DNA from: an uncultured Planctomycetaceae bacterium
GTDB taxonomy: Bacteria; Planctomycetota; Planctomycetia; Planctomycetales; Planctomycetaceae
NCBI GenBank assembly: GCA_903871805.1
Contig: CAIQIE010000201.1
Span: 1 to 38,966, forward strand
Length of the DNA: 38,966 nt
Direction: 5' to 3'
The position numbers were made by a program, and so were the translations under genes. This document shows, in pieces, positions 8,398 through 16,898 of this stretch. Position 1 is the first letter of the stretch; each line of letters opens with the position of its first letter. The notes beneath the pieces are model-generated. The model searched no databases, was not told where the DNA came from, and saw only the letters and a list, made by a program, of their open reading frames with translations.

Positions 8398-9318
8398 ATG
8401 TCAGATCTTCAGCTAAGTCTTGGGATCATGGGGTCGCTGTGTTTGCTTTCGGGGCTTCTTGGCTGGCGTTTGCGGTGTCAGTCCGGTCAGCGTGCCCTGC
8501 GACTGGTGACGGTGCTGATGACGGCGCTGATGGGCATCTACATGATGTGGATTTGGGATGCACCAGTCCTTGTGAGGCTGCTTCCATTTTCGGGCGTGAT
8601 TATCCTTGGTAACTGGCTGCCTGTGATCGGGTCGTATTACGCGGGTGTGTGTGGTTCAACGGGAGCGATTCCGAGATGGCGACGTGTGTTGCTTTCGTCG
8701 GGACTCATGAGTCTCAGCGTGTATTCGCTGTTTAGTCCACTCCTGGGCGACATTCCACATTGCATTAATGTGGATTTTGAGCGAATCCTTGAGTTTCAGA
8801 CGACGGATCAAACGTGTTCTGCTGCGTGTGCGGCAGGTTTGCTGCGGATGCATGGAATTGATGCGACGGAGAAGGAGTTGACGAGGTTGTGTCTGACCCA
8901 CCGTGGGACTCACTGGATGGGTGTTTACCGTGGACTGACACTGAAGACGGCTGGCACAGAATGGAAAGTGGTGGTGGAGCGACTGTCCGGAGTTGAGTTA
9001 TCCCGGGCTGGCAGATTTCCCGGAGTATTGTCTCTGACCTTTCACGGACATGCGGCCTTTCGACCTTCAAATACCGGATTCATTCAGAATACCGGGCATT
9101 CCGTGGTAAGTCTGGGTACGAACGGGGTGGGGGAGTTAGTGGTTTTTGACCCATCACCGGATTATGGCTTTGAAACGTGGAACGAGACGACTGTTGGTGA
9201 AGTGGAATCTGCCGTGTTGCTGCGTCTTGAGTCTCGACTGGGGCAAGAGCCGAAATTCCCGGAAGTAATCCGATCGATTGTCGAAGAGACGAACTCGGTT
9301 TACTGGGCGAAGCGTTGA
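8398..9318 (+). CDS. Membrane-anchored C39-like cysteine peptidase
   Basis: A 306-residue protein with about four predicted N-terminal membrane spans (residues 5-120; e.g. LGIMGSLCLLSGLLG, VLMTALMGIYMMWIW, LPFSGVIILGNWLPVIGSYY, LLSSGLMSLSVYSLFSPLLG) and a C-terminal C39-like domain. The domain keeps Gln134 and Cys140 in QTTDQTCSAAC with the family's exact Gln-x5-Cys spacing, His234 in GHSVVSL and Asp251 in VVFDPSPD. C39 domains cut double-glycine leaders of exported peptides. They are usually the N-terminal part of an ABC transporter; here the peptidase is separate and C-terminal to a membrane anchor. ATG 8398 is chosen over GTG 8353 because GAGGGAAGAG precedes it. It lies 436 bases after the exporter genes on the same strand, so a joint role is plausible but unproven. 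Confidence 0.8.
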   Translation: MSDLQLSLGIMGSLCLLSGLLGWRLRCQSGQRALRLVTVLMTALMGIYMMWIWDAPVLVRLLPFSGVIILGNWLPVIGSYYAGVCGSTGAIPRWRRVLLSSGLMSLSVYSLFSPLLGDIPHCINVDFERILEFQTTDQTCSAACAAGLLRMHGIDATEKELTRLCLTHRGTHWMGVYRGLTLKTAGTEWKVVVERLSGVELSRAGRFPGVLSLTFHGHAAFRPSNTGFIQNTGHSVVSLGTNGVGELVVFDPSPDYGFETWNETTVGEVESAVLLRLESRLGQEPKFPEVIRSIVEETNSVYWAKR

Positions 9319-9655
9319 CGCATTGTGTCGAGCGACTGTCGGAGCAGGTGGTTTGTCGACAGTTGGATTTGCTTTTTACGGGTGTGGGCGTTTCGCTGTG
9401 CTGTGACGCACATCAGGATCAAAACCGCACACTGTGCCTCCCGGACGCTGGTGTTCCTAAGCAGGAAAATCGTGTGCATCTCAGCGTGTGGTGCGTTCGG
9501 GGTTCTGCATCTGGGTGCTTTTTCGACATGGCACGGAACCTGCGGAAAGTGTTTTGGCATTTACGGGTACTGTGCGGTCCCGCATTTCTACGGGAACTTC
9601 GGAACGTCCGGAGCGCAATTGCGGGTACTGCGAGGTGCAGGAACGGAGCAGAGTC
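9319..9655. other. 337-base gap; weak hairpin after the peptidase gene
   Basis: Three frames overlap here but none has family signatures, and their translations are rich in Cys/Arg/Trp as expected of noncoding DNA. ACTGTCG (9335-9341) and CGACAGT (9357-9363) form an inverted repeat, followed after a few bases by a short T-rich stretch. This could be a weak terminator for the peptidase gene. Confidence 0.4.
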
Positions 9656-10051
9656 ATGATGCAGGGCAGGGTGGGGATCTGGGTCGATCATCGGCATGCG
9701 TTTATTCTCAGACCAAATTCGACTGACAGCATGGTGACCACTGTTCATTCGAACGCGGAGTCACAGTCACGGCGTGCGAGCGATTGGGAGTCTGGTCCAT
9801 TTGAGCCGCTTCAGGTTCAGTCGGATGACGTTCGCCAGCATAAATACACAGCGGAGCTGAATAAGTACTACGACCGAGTCATTGATCACATTGGAGACAC
9901 GGATTCGCTGGTCATTTTCGGGCCGGGTGAGGCCAAGCTGGAGTTGCGACATCGGCTGGACAAGCATCGATTTTCCAAAGTGCATATTGATGTGGAGACG
10001 ACGGATCACATGTCGGAAGCTCAGATGCTGGAGTTTGTCCGACTTAGTTGA
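9656..10051 (+). CDS. Small eRF1-like domain protein
   Basis: A 131-residue protein. The N-terminus MMQGRVGIWVDHRHAFIL, the central KYTAELNKYYDRVIDHIG and the C-terminal VIFGPGEAKLELRHRL and DVETTDHMSEAQ match a widespread family of small bacterial proteins with an eRF1/Pelota-like domain, often annotated as 'translational machinery' or 'host attachment'-like. The exact biochemical role is not established. ATG 9656 is chosen because a GGAG site lies seven bases upstream and conservation starts here; the open frame extends to 9488 without meaningful similarity. Nothing nearby is translational, so context gives no further clue. Confidence 0.75.
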   Translation: MMQGRVGIWVDHRHAFILRPNSTDSMVTTVHSNAESQSRRASDWESGPFEPLQVQSDDVRQHKYTAELNKYYDRVIDHIGDTDSLVIFGPGEAKLELRHRLDKHRFSKVHIDVETTDHMSEAQMLEFVRLS

Positions 10052-10247
10052 GCCTCAGGTCTTCGTCACGATTCGATTTGGGGGTGGGTTGCGGCTGTTG
10101 GGCGTGTCGCTGTCCGTTTTGGACTGTGAGCGAGCGTCCTGCGGATGTCGGGCCTGAACCCCCAGTTTCAACTTCTGACAGGTTTCTGTTTTGGAATCCC
10201 GTTGTGGTGTGAGATGTCGTCTGATACGGGACAGGGGGGTATCGGAG

Positions 10248-10487
10248 ATGAGGAAATCGACGATTGCTGCCTTAATGAGTGTGGTGCTTCCTGGTGCGGG
10301 ACTTTTTTACTGTGGCAGGGTACGTGCGGCGCTGGTGAACCTCGTGATTGCTCTGGCTGTTCCCCTGGTTGCGGTCTGGGCAGGTTTTCCGGGTGAGCAT
10401 GTGTTGTGGTTGATTCTGGCAATTGCCGCCGGATCTGCAGGTTTTGCCCATGTAACAGCGGAGAAGTTTTTTGCGGCGTCTGAGTGA
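10248..10487 (+). CDS. Small membrane protein, 79 aa, function unknown
   Basis: Two to three hydrophobic segments cover almost the whole protein: IAALMSVVLPGAGLFYCG, AALVNLVIALAVPLVAVWAG and LWLILAIAAGSAGFAHV. The LPGAGLFYCGRVRAALVNL pattern resembles the 'PGxGxxYxGxxxxG' segment of small TM2/DUF-type membrane proteins. The start at 10248 is preferred because AGGGGGGT (10233-10240) is well placed and a basic MRKS tail precedes the first span; the frame could open at 10191. It lies between the eRF1-like gene and a strong terminator. No function is claimed. Confidence 0.6.
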   Translation: MRKSTIAALMSVVLPGAGLFYCGRVRAALVNLVIALAVPLVAVWAGFPGEHVLWLILAIAAGSAGFAHVTAEKFFAASE

Positions 10488-10550
10488 ATCTTCCGGTTGT
10501 TCTGACGTGAAGTGACGGTGTTCTTAAGAGTGAGCGACTGGGGGGGAAAT

Positions 10551-10590
10551 AAACAGGGACCTGTGTCACTGACACAGGTCCCTGTTTTTT
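10551..10590. terminator. Long palindromic bidirectional terminator
   Basis: The 18-base arms AAACAGGGACCTGTGTCA (10551-10568) and TGACACAGGTCCCTGTTT (10570-10587) are perfectly complementary around one central C, with a T-run to 10590. The other strand also ends in a T-rich tract (TTTATTT). It lies between the convergent small membrane protein gene and clpC and should stop transcription from both sides. Its near-perfect symmetry is more than a terminator needs, so a REP-like palindrome reused as a terminator is an alternative. Confidence 0.85.
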
Positions 10591-10611
10591 CAGAACACAA
10601 ATCGTTGTGAT

Positions 10612-13170
10612 TCAGGATCCGGAGGAAGCAGCGGCTGTTGCGCTGGAGACGACGGATTCATCCTCCATAGCGCCGTCGAATTCCAACTGTTTCTGATCAC
10701 CGACTTCCTTGACGCGAACGTTGATGACATTGAGCGTATCGAACGTTCCTCGGAGCAGTTCTTCTGAGAGCGGGTCTTCGATGTATTTTTCAACACTTCG
10801 TCGCAGAGGACGGGCACCGTAGTCCAGTCCATCGCCCGCTTCTCCTTTGTCGATGATGAAGCCTCGGGCTTCGTCGGAGAGAATGAGTTTCTTGCCGCGT
10901 TCTTTGAGCCGTTCGAAGACCTTTGCGAGTTCGATATCGACGATCTGCATCAGTTCAACCCGGGTCAGTTTTCGGAAGACGACAACTTCGTCGAGACGTC
11001 CGAGAAATTCCGGTTTGAACTGTTTCTGCAGTTCGTGCATCAGGTTGATCTTCATGTCATCATAGGTTCGTTCTGCGTCACGTTCGCGCAGTGTGTGCAA
11101 CCCCATGCTGCCACCATGTGCCATGCGTGCAGCACCGGCATTGGTGGTCATGATCAGGATGACATTCTTGAAGTCCACCCGGCGTCCGAAGCTATCGGTC
11201 AGATGTCCTTCTTCCATGATCTGGAGGAGCATGTTGTAGACATCCGGATGTGCTTTTTCGATTTCGTCGAGAAGCACTACGGCGTAGGGGCGGCGGCGGA
11301 TTTTTTCGGTGAGCTGTCCACCTTCTTCGAAGCCCACGTATCCTGGAGGAGCTCCGATCAAGCGGCTGACGTTATGTTTTTCCATGTATTCAGACATGTC
11401 AATCTGAATCAGGGCATCTTCGTCACCGAACATGAATTCTGCGAGAGTTTTGGCGAGCAGCGTTTTGCCGACGCCTGTTGGTCCGCAGAACAGGAACGCC
11501 CCTGTGGGTCGCTTCGGATCTTTGAGCCCGCTGCGGCTGCGGCGAACGGCCTTGCACACCTGAGTGATTGCCTGATCCTGGCTGATCACACGGCGGTGCA
11601 GTTCCTGTTCCATCTGCAGCAGTCTGACGGCATCTTCGCTGGAGAGTCTGGTCAGTGGAATTCCGGTCATTTTTGCTACGACTTCAGCAACAACTTCCGC
11701 ATCCACGACACCGTCGGTCTGGCGTGATTTTTCGCGCCATTCTTCGGTGAGTTGATCCTTTTTCCGACGGAGTTTATCAGCCTGATCGCGGAAGGAGGCG
11801 GCTTTCTCGAACTTTTGTTCGGCGACTGCTTCTTCTTTGGAAGTGTTGAGCCTTTGAATTTCTTCTTCCAGTTCCTTCAGGTCTGGTGGTCGCACCATGG
11901 ACTTGAGTCGGATACGAGCGCCGGATTCATCGATGACGTCGATGGCCTTATCAGGGAGGCAGCGAGCGCTGATGTAACGATTGGACAGTTCGACTGCTGC
12001 TTCCAGAGCATCATCAGTGATTTGTACGCGGTGATGTTCTTCGTAACGATCGCGGAGCCCCTTGAGGATCTCGACAGCCTGGCTGGCGGTTGGCGGATCG
12101 ACCATGACGGTCTGGAAGCGTCGTTCCAGGGCACCGTCTTTTTCGATGTACTTGCGATATTCATCCAGGGTTGTGGCACCAATGCACTGAATTTCGCCAC
12201 GGCTGAGTGCGGGCTTGAGGACATTGGAAGCATCGATTGCCCCTTCGGCGCCACCGGCACCAACGAGCGTATGAAGTTCGTCGATAAACAGGATGGTATT
12301 TCGAGCCCGTCGGACTTCATTCATCACGGCTTTGATGCGTTCCTCGAACTGTCCGCGATACTTGGTGCCGGCGACCATCATGGCAAGGTCGAGCACGATG
12401 ATACGGCGGTCTGCCAGAATATCGGGAACCGCGTTATCGACCACCATCTGGGCAAAGCCTTCCACGATGGCCGTTTTACCGACCCCGGCTTCACCCAGCA
12501 GTACAGGGTTGTTTTTCTGGCGTCGGCAGAGAATCTGAATGACGCGTTCGATTTCCCGTTCGCGGCCGATGACCGGGTCAAGTTTTTTCTGTCGAGCCAG
12601 TTCGGTGAGGTCCCGGCCAAAGCTGTCCAGTGCCGGCGTTTTGCTGCGGCTGGCTCCCTTTTGGGCGGCAGCAGCACCACCAGTGGCAGCGCCGCCGCCA
12701 CGTTCTTCAGCACCTGGCTCGGCGGATTCCATACCATGACCGAGCAGATTGAGAACTTCATCGCGGACGTCGTCAAGTTTCATGCCCAGATTCATCAGAA
12801 CCTGAGCGGCAACGCCTTCCTGTTCGCGAAGCAGTCCGAGAAGCAGGTGTTCAGTTCCAACGTAATTATGATTCAGGTTACGAGCCTCATCCATCGCATA
12901 TTCGATGACCTTCTTGGCTCGCGGGGTCTGTGGAAGTTTGCCCATGGTTACCATATCTGGCCCGGTCTGGACAATTTTTTCCACCTCAATACGGATCTTT
13001 CGTAGATCCACATCAAGATTTTTCAGGACGTTGGCAGCGACGCCTGATCCTTCCTTGACCAGTCCCAGCAGAATGTGCTCAGTGCCAATGTACTCGTGGT
13101 TGAAACGCTGGGCTTCCTGATTGGCCAGTTGCATCACCTTGCGGGCACGGTCTGTGAAACGTTCGTACAT
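10612..13170 (-). CDS. clpC: ATP-dependent Clp protease ATPase subunit ClpC
   Basis: A class I Hsp100 unfoldase of 852 aa that would feed substrates to ClpP. In order: two Clp-N repeats (about residues 1-145), a Gly/Ala-rich linker (about 150-175), the first AAA+ module (Walker [14 protein letters not shown] at 226-238; Walker B ILFIDELH), a UVR-like coiled coil ([19 protein letters not shown]), the second AAA+ module (Walker [17 protein letters not shown]; Walker [14 protein letters not shown]) and the D2 small domain. MGL in GGSMGLHTL sits where ClpA has IGL and other ClpC proteins have [LIV]GF, consistent with ClpP docking. ATG 13170 is chosen over the upstream frame because [13 protein letters not shown] is the conserved beginning and GAGGA lies upstream. 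No clpP is in the window. Confidence 0.97.
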   Translation of the reverse strand: MYERFTDRARKVMQLANQEAQRFNHEYIGTEHILLGLVKEGSGVAANVLKNLDVDLRKIRIEVEKIVQTGPDMVTMGKLPQTPRAKKVIEYAMDEARNLNHNYVGTEHLLLGLLREQEGVAAQVLMNLGMKLDDVRDEVLNLLGHGMESAEPGAEERGGGAATGGAAAAQKGASRSKTPALDSFGRDLTELARQKKLDPVIGREREIERVIQILCRRQKNNPVLLGEAGVGKTAIVEGFAQMVVDNAVPDILADRRIIVLDLAMMVAGTKYRGQFEERIKAVMNEVRRARNTILFIDELHTLVGAGGAEGAIDASNVLKPALSRGEIQCIGATTLDEYRKYIEKDGALERRFQTVMVDPPTASQAVEILKGLRDRYEEHHRVQITDDALEAAVELSNRYISARCLPDKAIDVIDESGARIRLKSMVRPPDLKELEEEIQRLNTSKEEAVAEQKFEKAASFRDQADKLRRKKDQLTEEWREKSRQTDGVVDAEVVAEVVAKMTGIPLTRLSSEDAVRLLQMEQELHRRVISQDQAITQVCKAVRRSRSGLKDPKRPTGAFLFCGPTGVGKTLLAKTLAEFMFGDEDALIQIDMSEYMEKHNVSRLIGAPPGYVGFEEGGQLTEKIRRRPYAVVLLDEIEKAHPDVYNMLLQIMEEGHLTDSFGRRVDFKNVILIMTTNAGAARMAHGGSMGLHTLRERDAERTYDDMKINLMHELQKQFKPEFLGRLDEVVVFRKLTRVELMQIVDIELAKVFERLKERGKKLILSDEARGFIIDKGEAGDGLDYGARPLRRSVEKYIEDPLSEELLRGTFDTLNVINVRVKEVGDQKQLEFDGAMEDESVVSSATAAASSGS

Positions 13171-13735
13171 TCGACGTCCTCGTTCTGTTCTCGAAGTCCT
13201 GTGAAGTTTTGTCACAGGTTCAAGGGTTCTGCGCCACCTTGTCAGAACCCGTTTTTGTGATGACTTAATCCGATTGCAGGACCAGTTACTGGTGACCCAG
13301 TGTTAATCCAGTCTTATTTCCGGAACTCTAGCGGCAAATCCTCGAAAGGCTCGATTTTTTTGCTGCTCTTTCCCTAACCCACCCGGAATTCGTGGAAACC
13401 AGACCTGAAGACTCTTGACCCGATATAACGGATGAACCGCTTCCATCGCGTTCAGGAGTGGAGCTTGTTTCGGGCTGTTTTGCGAAAACCGGGCTTAGCG
13501 TTACTGTTTGACAGTCTGCAGATGCTGTTTGTTCTGCTGCCATTACGGCAGCGGACGGTTCAGCTTCTGCCGAATTTCATCGAGCAGCGAAAACTGTTCC
13601 AAATTCTAGGTGTGGAACGGTGAACGGACAAGACACCCACGGCATCGGATGGAGGCTGTGGGGAGAAACTTCCTGAATCTGCCGGTTAGAACTGGGCCTT
13701 GAGCGACCGAGAAGGTTTGGGGATTTGGCCAGTCG
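13171..13735. other. 565-base gap between clpC and the HemW-like gene
   Basis: It contains the clpC leader with two inverted repeats (13198-13250) and a 13-base palindrome ACCAGTTACTGGT at 13281-13293. No gene is recognisable; the 60-70-codon frames on both strands have no signatures. No CIRCE element (TTAGCACTC-N9-GAGTGCTAA) or CtsR heptad repeat is visible. The rest holds nothing I can name. Confidence 0.5.
13198..13250 (-). promoter_or_regulatory. Two tandem inverted repeats in the clpC leader
   Basis: CCTGTGA-N7-TCACAGG spans 13198-13218. GGGTTCTG (13224-13231) and CAGAACCC (13243-13250) form a second hairpin with an 11-base loop. Both lie 28-80 bases upstream of the clpC start codon, beyond its ribosome-binding site. 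The first has the spacing of a dimeric-regulator operator. Either could also fold in the mRNA leader. Function is inferred from position only. Confidence 0.5.
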
Positions 13736-15055
13736 TTAGGTGTACCGAACGGCTCGGTGCTGAAGTTCAAAGTATTCCGGCAGAAGGCTATCGACCTGGA
13801 GCAGGCCTTTTCGGGTGAGTTTCAGTGTGTGCCCTTCGAGGGTCAGGTAGCCGGCATTCTGTTGATTTCGCAGGGCGTCGGCGAATTCCTGCTGCGTGTT
13901 GACAGAATATTTCTCGTTCAGCCGATGCAGATCCACTTCACCTTCTTTCATCAGCAGTACCAGTTCGCGGATCAGTAACTGATGAGGTGTTGGTTTCAGG
14001 GCACGATTGACGGGAAGTTCACCCCGATTGACGGTTTCCATGTAATCTTCGATGCGATCGAGATTTTGATAGTGAACGCCGTGAAAGTGCCCGAATGAGG
14101 AGACTCCGGTAGCGATCAGGTCGCATCCTCGCCAGACATTGTCGCGATAAACGAAATGATCCTGCTTTGGATTTTTCACAAGTTCATTACCGCTGGAGAC
14201 GTGATAGCCGGCGGCAATCAGTCGATCCATGGCTTCGCTGACCCAGCGTCGTTTGGTTGGCCAGTCAGCCACGGGTGACTGCGCGCCCTGTTCCCGCATT
14301 TCCTTTGAGTACACGGTATTGAAGGGGAGTTCCATCTGATAGATGGTGATATTGTCGGGGCTGAGTTCGATGGCCTTGTCGATGTTGCGATGCCAGTTTT
14401 GATCCGTTTCTCCGACCATTCCCGCGATCAGGTCGATGTTGACCTGAGGAAATCCAATGTTTTGAATCCATTCCCATGCCTGGAACACTTCCGGTGACAG
14501 GTGGGCACGTCCGTTTTCTTCAAGGATCTGATCGTTGAAGCTTTCGACGCCCAGGGAAATTCGGGTGATACCGATATCCCGAAGGGTTTCCAGCTTTTCA
14601 ACGTTCAAAGTGCCAGGTTCACATTCAAACGTCACTTCCTGGGCATTTTCCCAGGTGATGTAGGCGCTCATGCGTTCGCGCAGCGACCGCAGTTGTCGGG
14701 AGCTGAGATAGCTGGGGGTTCCGCCGCCGAAGTACACGAACCGCAGGTCTCGGGAGCCGATCGCTGGTTTGCGGCTGATCATCTCCAGTTCCAGAATCAG
14801 TGCCCGGACGTAATCTTCGATGGCCTTTGCGTTCTGATTTGTGTAGACGCGAAAGTAGCAGAATTTGCAGCGTTTTCGGCAGAAAGGAATATGAATGTAC
14901 AGTCCGAGCGGCGTGGAAGCGGTTTGAGCAGGGTCTGTGTTCAACGCTTCGATCGCCAGCGGCACGTAGTCCGTTTTCCACTGAGAGAAGGGTGGATAAT
15001 TGGAAATGAAGTAACTTCCGACTTCGGTTGTGGCTGACGTTTCCGTTGTGGTCAT
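13736..15055 (-). CDS. HemW-like radical SAM protein
   Basis: A 439-residue radical SAM protein of the coproporphyrinogen III oxidase-like (HemN/HemW) family. The [4Fe-4S] motif is CRKRCKFC (Cys59, Cys63, Cys66) in [16 protein letters not shown]. The SAM-binding glycine motif is [11 protein letters not shown], and [20 protein letters not shown] matches the family. The residue after the cluster where HemN has a fourth Cys is Phe, as in HemW, which is a heme chaperone rather than an oxidase. The C-terminal winged-helix-like HemN region follows ([20 protein letters not shown]). GGAAG precedes ATG 15055. True HemW or a planctomycete paralogue cannot be separated here, so no symbol is given. Confidence 0.85.
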   Translation of the reverse strand: MTTTETSATTEVGSYFISNYPPFSQWKTDYVPLAIEALNTDPAQTASTPLGLYIHIPFCRKRCKFCYFRVYTNQNAKAIEDYVRALILELEMISRKPAIGSRDLRFVYFGGGTPSYLSSRQLRSLRERMSAYITWENAQEVTFECEPGTLNVEKLETLRDIGITRISLGVESFNDQILEENGRAHLSPEVFQAWEWIQNIGFPQVNIDLIAGMVGETDQNWHRNIDKAIELSPDNITIYQMELPFNTVYSKEMREQGAQSPVADWPTKRRWVSEAMDRLIAAGYHVSSGNELVKNPKQDHFVYRDNVWRGCDLIATGVSSFGHFHGVHYQNLDRIEDYMETVNRGELPVNRALKPTPHQLLIRELVLLMKEGEVDLHRLNEKYSVNTQQEFADALRNQQNAGYLTLEGHTLKLTRKGLLQVDSLLPEYFELQHRAVRYT

Positions 15056-15184
15056 GAAGCACTTCCGGTTCCAGGCGAACTGATTAGGCGGTTGAGAAGA
15101 CTGGCTGGAGGAATCTGGTTTGAGAGATACGTGGGCACTGTCAAAAATTGCCAGTCAGGCAGACGAGATATTGCGTGGTTGGAT

Positions 15185-16396
15185 TCAGGAAAAACACAGC
15201 AGGCGTCCATTCTGCTGGTCTTCACCGACGACCAGACAGCCTTCGCTGATTGCGATTCCGGCAGTGATATCGCGTCCAGCATTATACTTCCAGATTTCCA
15301 TGCCGGTTTGAACATCGATTCCGTAGAGATTACCATCTCCGGACCCGACGAAGAACCGTTGATCGATCAGAACACCGGAGCATTCGATTTTGGCGCGGGT
15401 CGCGAATGTCCAGGCGATCTTACCAGTACTGCGTTGCACGGCGTGCACCTGTTTGTCGTGTCCACCAGCGATAACGAGATCTTCGGAAACGACGGCCGAG
15501 GCATGGAAAGGCATTTTTCGCGGGGCTTCGTACTTCCAGACGAACTCACCCTTTCGCCAATCCACGCAGACGATGAGTCCGGTGTGTGTGCCCACGTAAA
15601 GCTGATCGCCAACAAGGGCGGGTGAAGCAATCAGGAAGGATTCCAGCGGCATGTCCCGGAATTCTTTTCCCGTGTCCAGATCGATGACTCGCAGATGTTC
15701 ATCACAGCCCGCGAGAAACGTGAAGTTCTCTGCAATGGCCGGGGAGCAGTTAATACGGTCATTTGTCTGGAACTTCCAGACTTCCTGGCCTTCTTTCGTA
15801 AGGCAGTAAAGGATACTGTCGTGTGAAGCCAGCAGTAGCTTGTCCTTGTACTGAGCGACGCAGCCGGCAATTTCGGCGCCGGTTGCAAAGATCCACTGTT
15901 TCTTTCCGGTTGCTCGATCGATGGCATGCAACACACCATCCTCGTCGCCGATATAGACGGTCTTTTCGGTGATCAGCGGCGCTGCTTTGAAGCCCGGAGC
16001 GAATTTCTTCGGATCTGTCTCTTCAATCGATCGATACTTCCAGATCTCTGAGCCGTTTTTCAGATCGAGGCAGTGCAGAAATCCGGCAAGTGCGGGTGCA
16101 TAAACACGACCGTCCGCGATGGCCACAGCTGCCACCCAGCCATCCGGTGAGGGAAACTCCCATCGCAGGGTCGGAGTTGCCGAGAGCGTGCCTTTCGCGA
16201 TGCCTCGCTGATCCGGTGTACCGCGGAAAGACGGCCACGAGTCGTCAGCAGACGGGGTGGACGGGTCAGCCGTGGATCCGAGGCTGAGAGCGGCTTGCCA
16301 TGTTGCAGCGGAGAGGCCTGCAAGTGCGGTGCCTGCCAGAGTTTGAAGTGCTGTTCGTCGGTGGATTGAAGAAGGCGTTGCCGGAGTCGAAAACAT
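15185..16396 (-). CDS. Exported PQQ-type beta-propeller protein
   Basis: A 403-residue protein with an apparent Tat signal (HRRTALQTLAGTALAGL near residues 12-28) and a BamB/PQQ-like propeller. Repeats of the form 'GxLHCLDxxxGxxxWxY' occur about every 40 residues, e.g. GFLHCLDLKNGSEIWKYRS, GVLHAIDRATGKKQWIF, STGKIAWTFATRAKIECSG and NLYGIDVQTGMEIWKYNAG. Such proteins are common in planctomycete envelopes; no enzymatic residues are evident. Start ATG 16396 is chosen because it places the RR signal near the N-terminus; the frame opens at 16471 but neither start has a good ribosome-binding site. It may share a transcript with the HemW-like gene 129 bases downstream. Confidence 0.85.
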   Translation of the reverse strand: MFSTPATPSSIHRRTALQTLAGTALAGLSAATWQAALSLGSTADPSTPSADDSWPSFRGTPDQRGIAKGTLSATPTLRWEFPSPDGWVAAVAIADGRVYAPALAGFLHCLDLKNGSEIWKYRSIEETDPKKFAPGFKAAPLITEKTVYIGDEDGVLHAIDRATGKKQWIFATGAEIAGCVAQYKDKLLLASHDSILYCLTKEGQEVWKFQTNDRINCSPAIAENFTFLAGCDEHLRVIDLDTGKEFRDMPLESFLIASPALVGDQLYVGTHTGLIVCVDWRKGEFVWKYEAPRKMPFHASAVVSEDLVIAGGHDKQVHAVQRSTGKIAWTFATRAKIECSGVLIDQRFFVGSGDGNLYGIDVQTGMEIWKYNAGRDITAGIAISEGCLVVGEDQQNGRLLCFS

Positions 16397-16898
16397 GTTC
16401 AGAGATCCGCAGAGTTCAGACAAATGTTCAAGGGAGGATATCGAGGAGTATTCTGAAAGATTCAGAGTCATGTGAACAGGAAGAAGATGCCGAGCGACAG
16501 TCCGTCATCACTTATGCCCGGCCGAGCCTGACGCCGCCTGGTCAGACCAGGGTGGGGCAGAAGTGCTGGTTCAGCCTGATCACAAATCGCCATTGTAGCA
16601 GGCCAGTCCGTACGGCTTACGAGGTTTATGCGGTGGAATCTCCGGTTTTGGGTGGTGATTTCATGAAAGTTCCCCGGAAAATCGGACTCTGCTTCTCCAC
16701 GGAGCGTTCCCTGGTATACTCAGACCATGTGTATCGGTTGCCACCGGTCGGAAATTGCAGGGCGCAGATGACGCAACGCTTTGTCCCGCGTGGGCGAAGT
16801 TCCATGGCGGTGCTCCTGTATGTTTCAGCCCGGTCCGTCGCCTGAACTCTGTCCTTCATTCCAGTTCATTCCAGTTCTGTTTTTCGGGAGCCCACCAG
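16397..16898. other. 502-base divergent intergenic region
   Basis: This region separates the minus-strand beta-propeller from the plus-strand DUF3500 gene and must hold promoters for both. A TATACT -10-like hexamer lies at 16715-16720 on the plus strand, but I see no matching -35 at 16-18 bases. A 10-base palindrome TTTCATGAAA lies at 16659-16668. The long plus-strand frame across it (16300-16845) overlaps the propeller gene and lacks protein signatures. Confidence 0.45.

Noticed and set aside
9315..9726. Overlapping plus-strand frames before the eRF1-like gene
   Set aside because: Three overlapping registers are open at once, all with atypical composition; only the register leading into the eRF1-like domain is supported, and only from 9656.
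11035..13005. Long plus-strand open frames of 230 and 417 codons opposite clpC
   Set aside because: They lie antisense to clpC with its strong family match; translations show no motifs and arise from the codon pattern of clpC.
13171..13340. CIRCE or CtsR operator upstream of clpC
   Set aside because: Neither consensus is present; the inverted repeats seen have different sequences.
16300..16845. 181-codon plus-strand frame
   Set aside because: Overlaps the start of the beta-propeller gene on the other strand and shows no protein motif.
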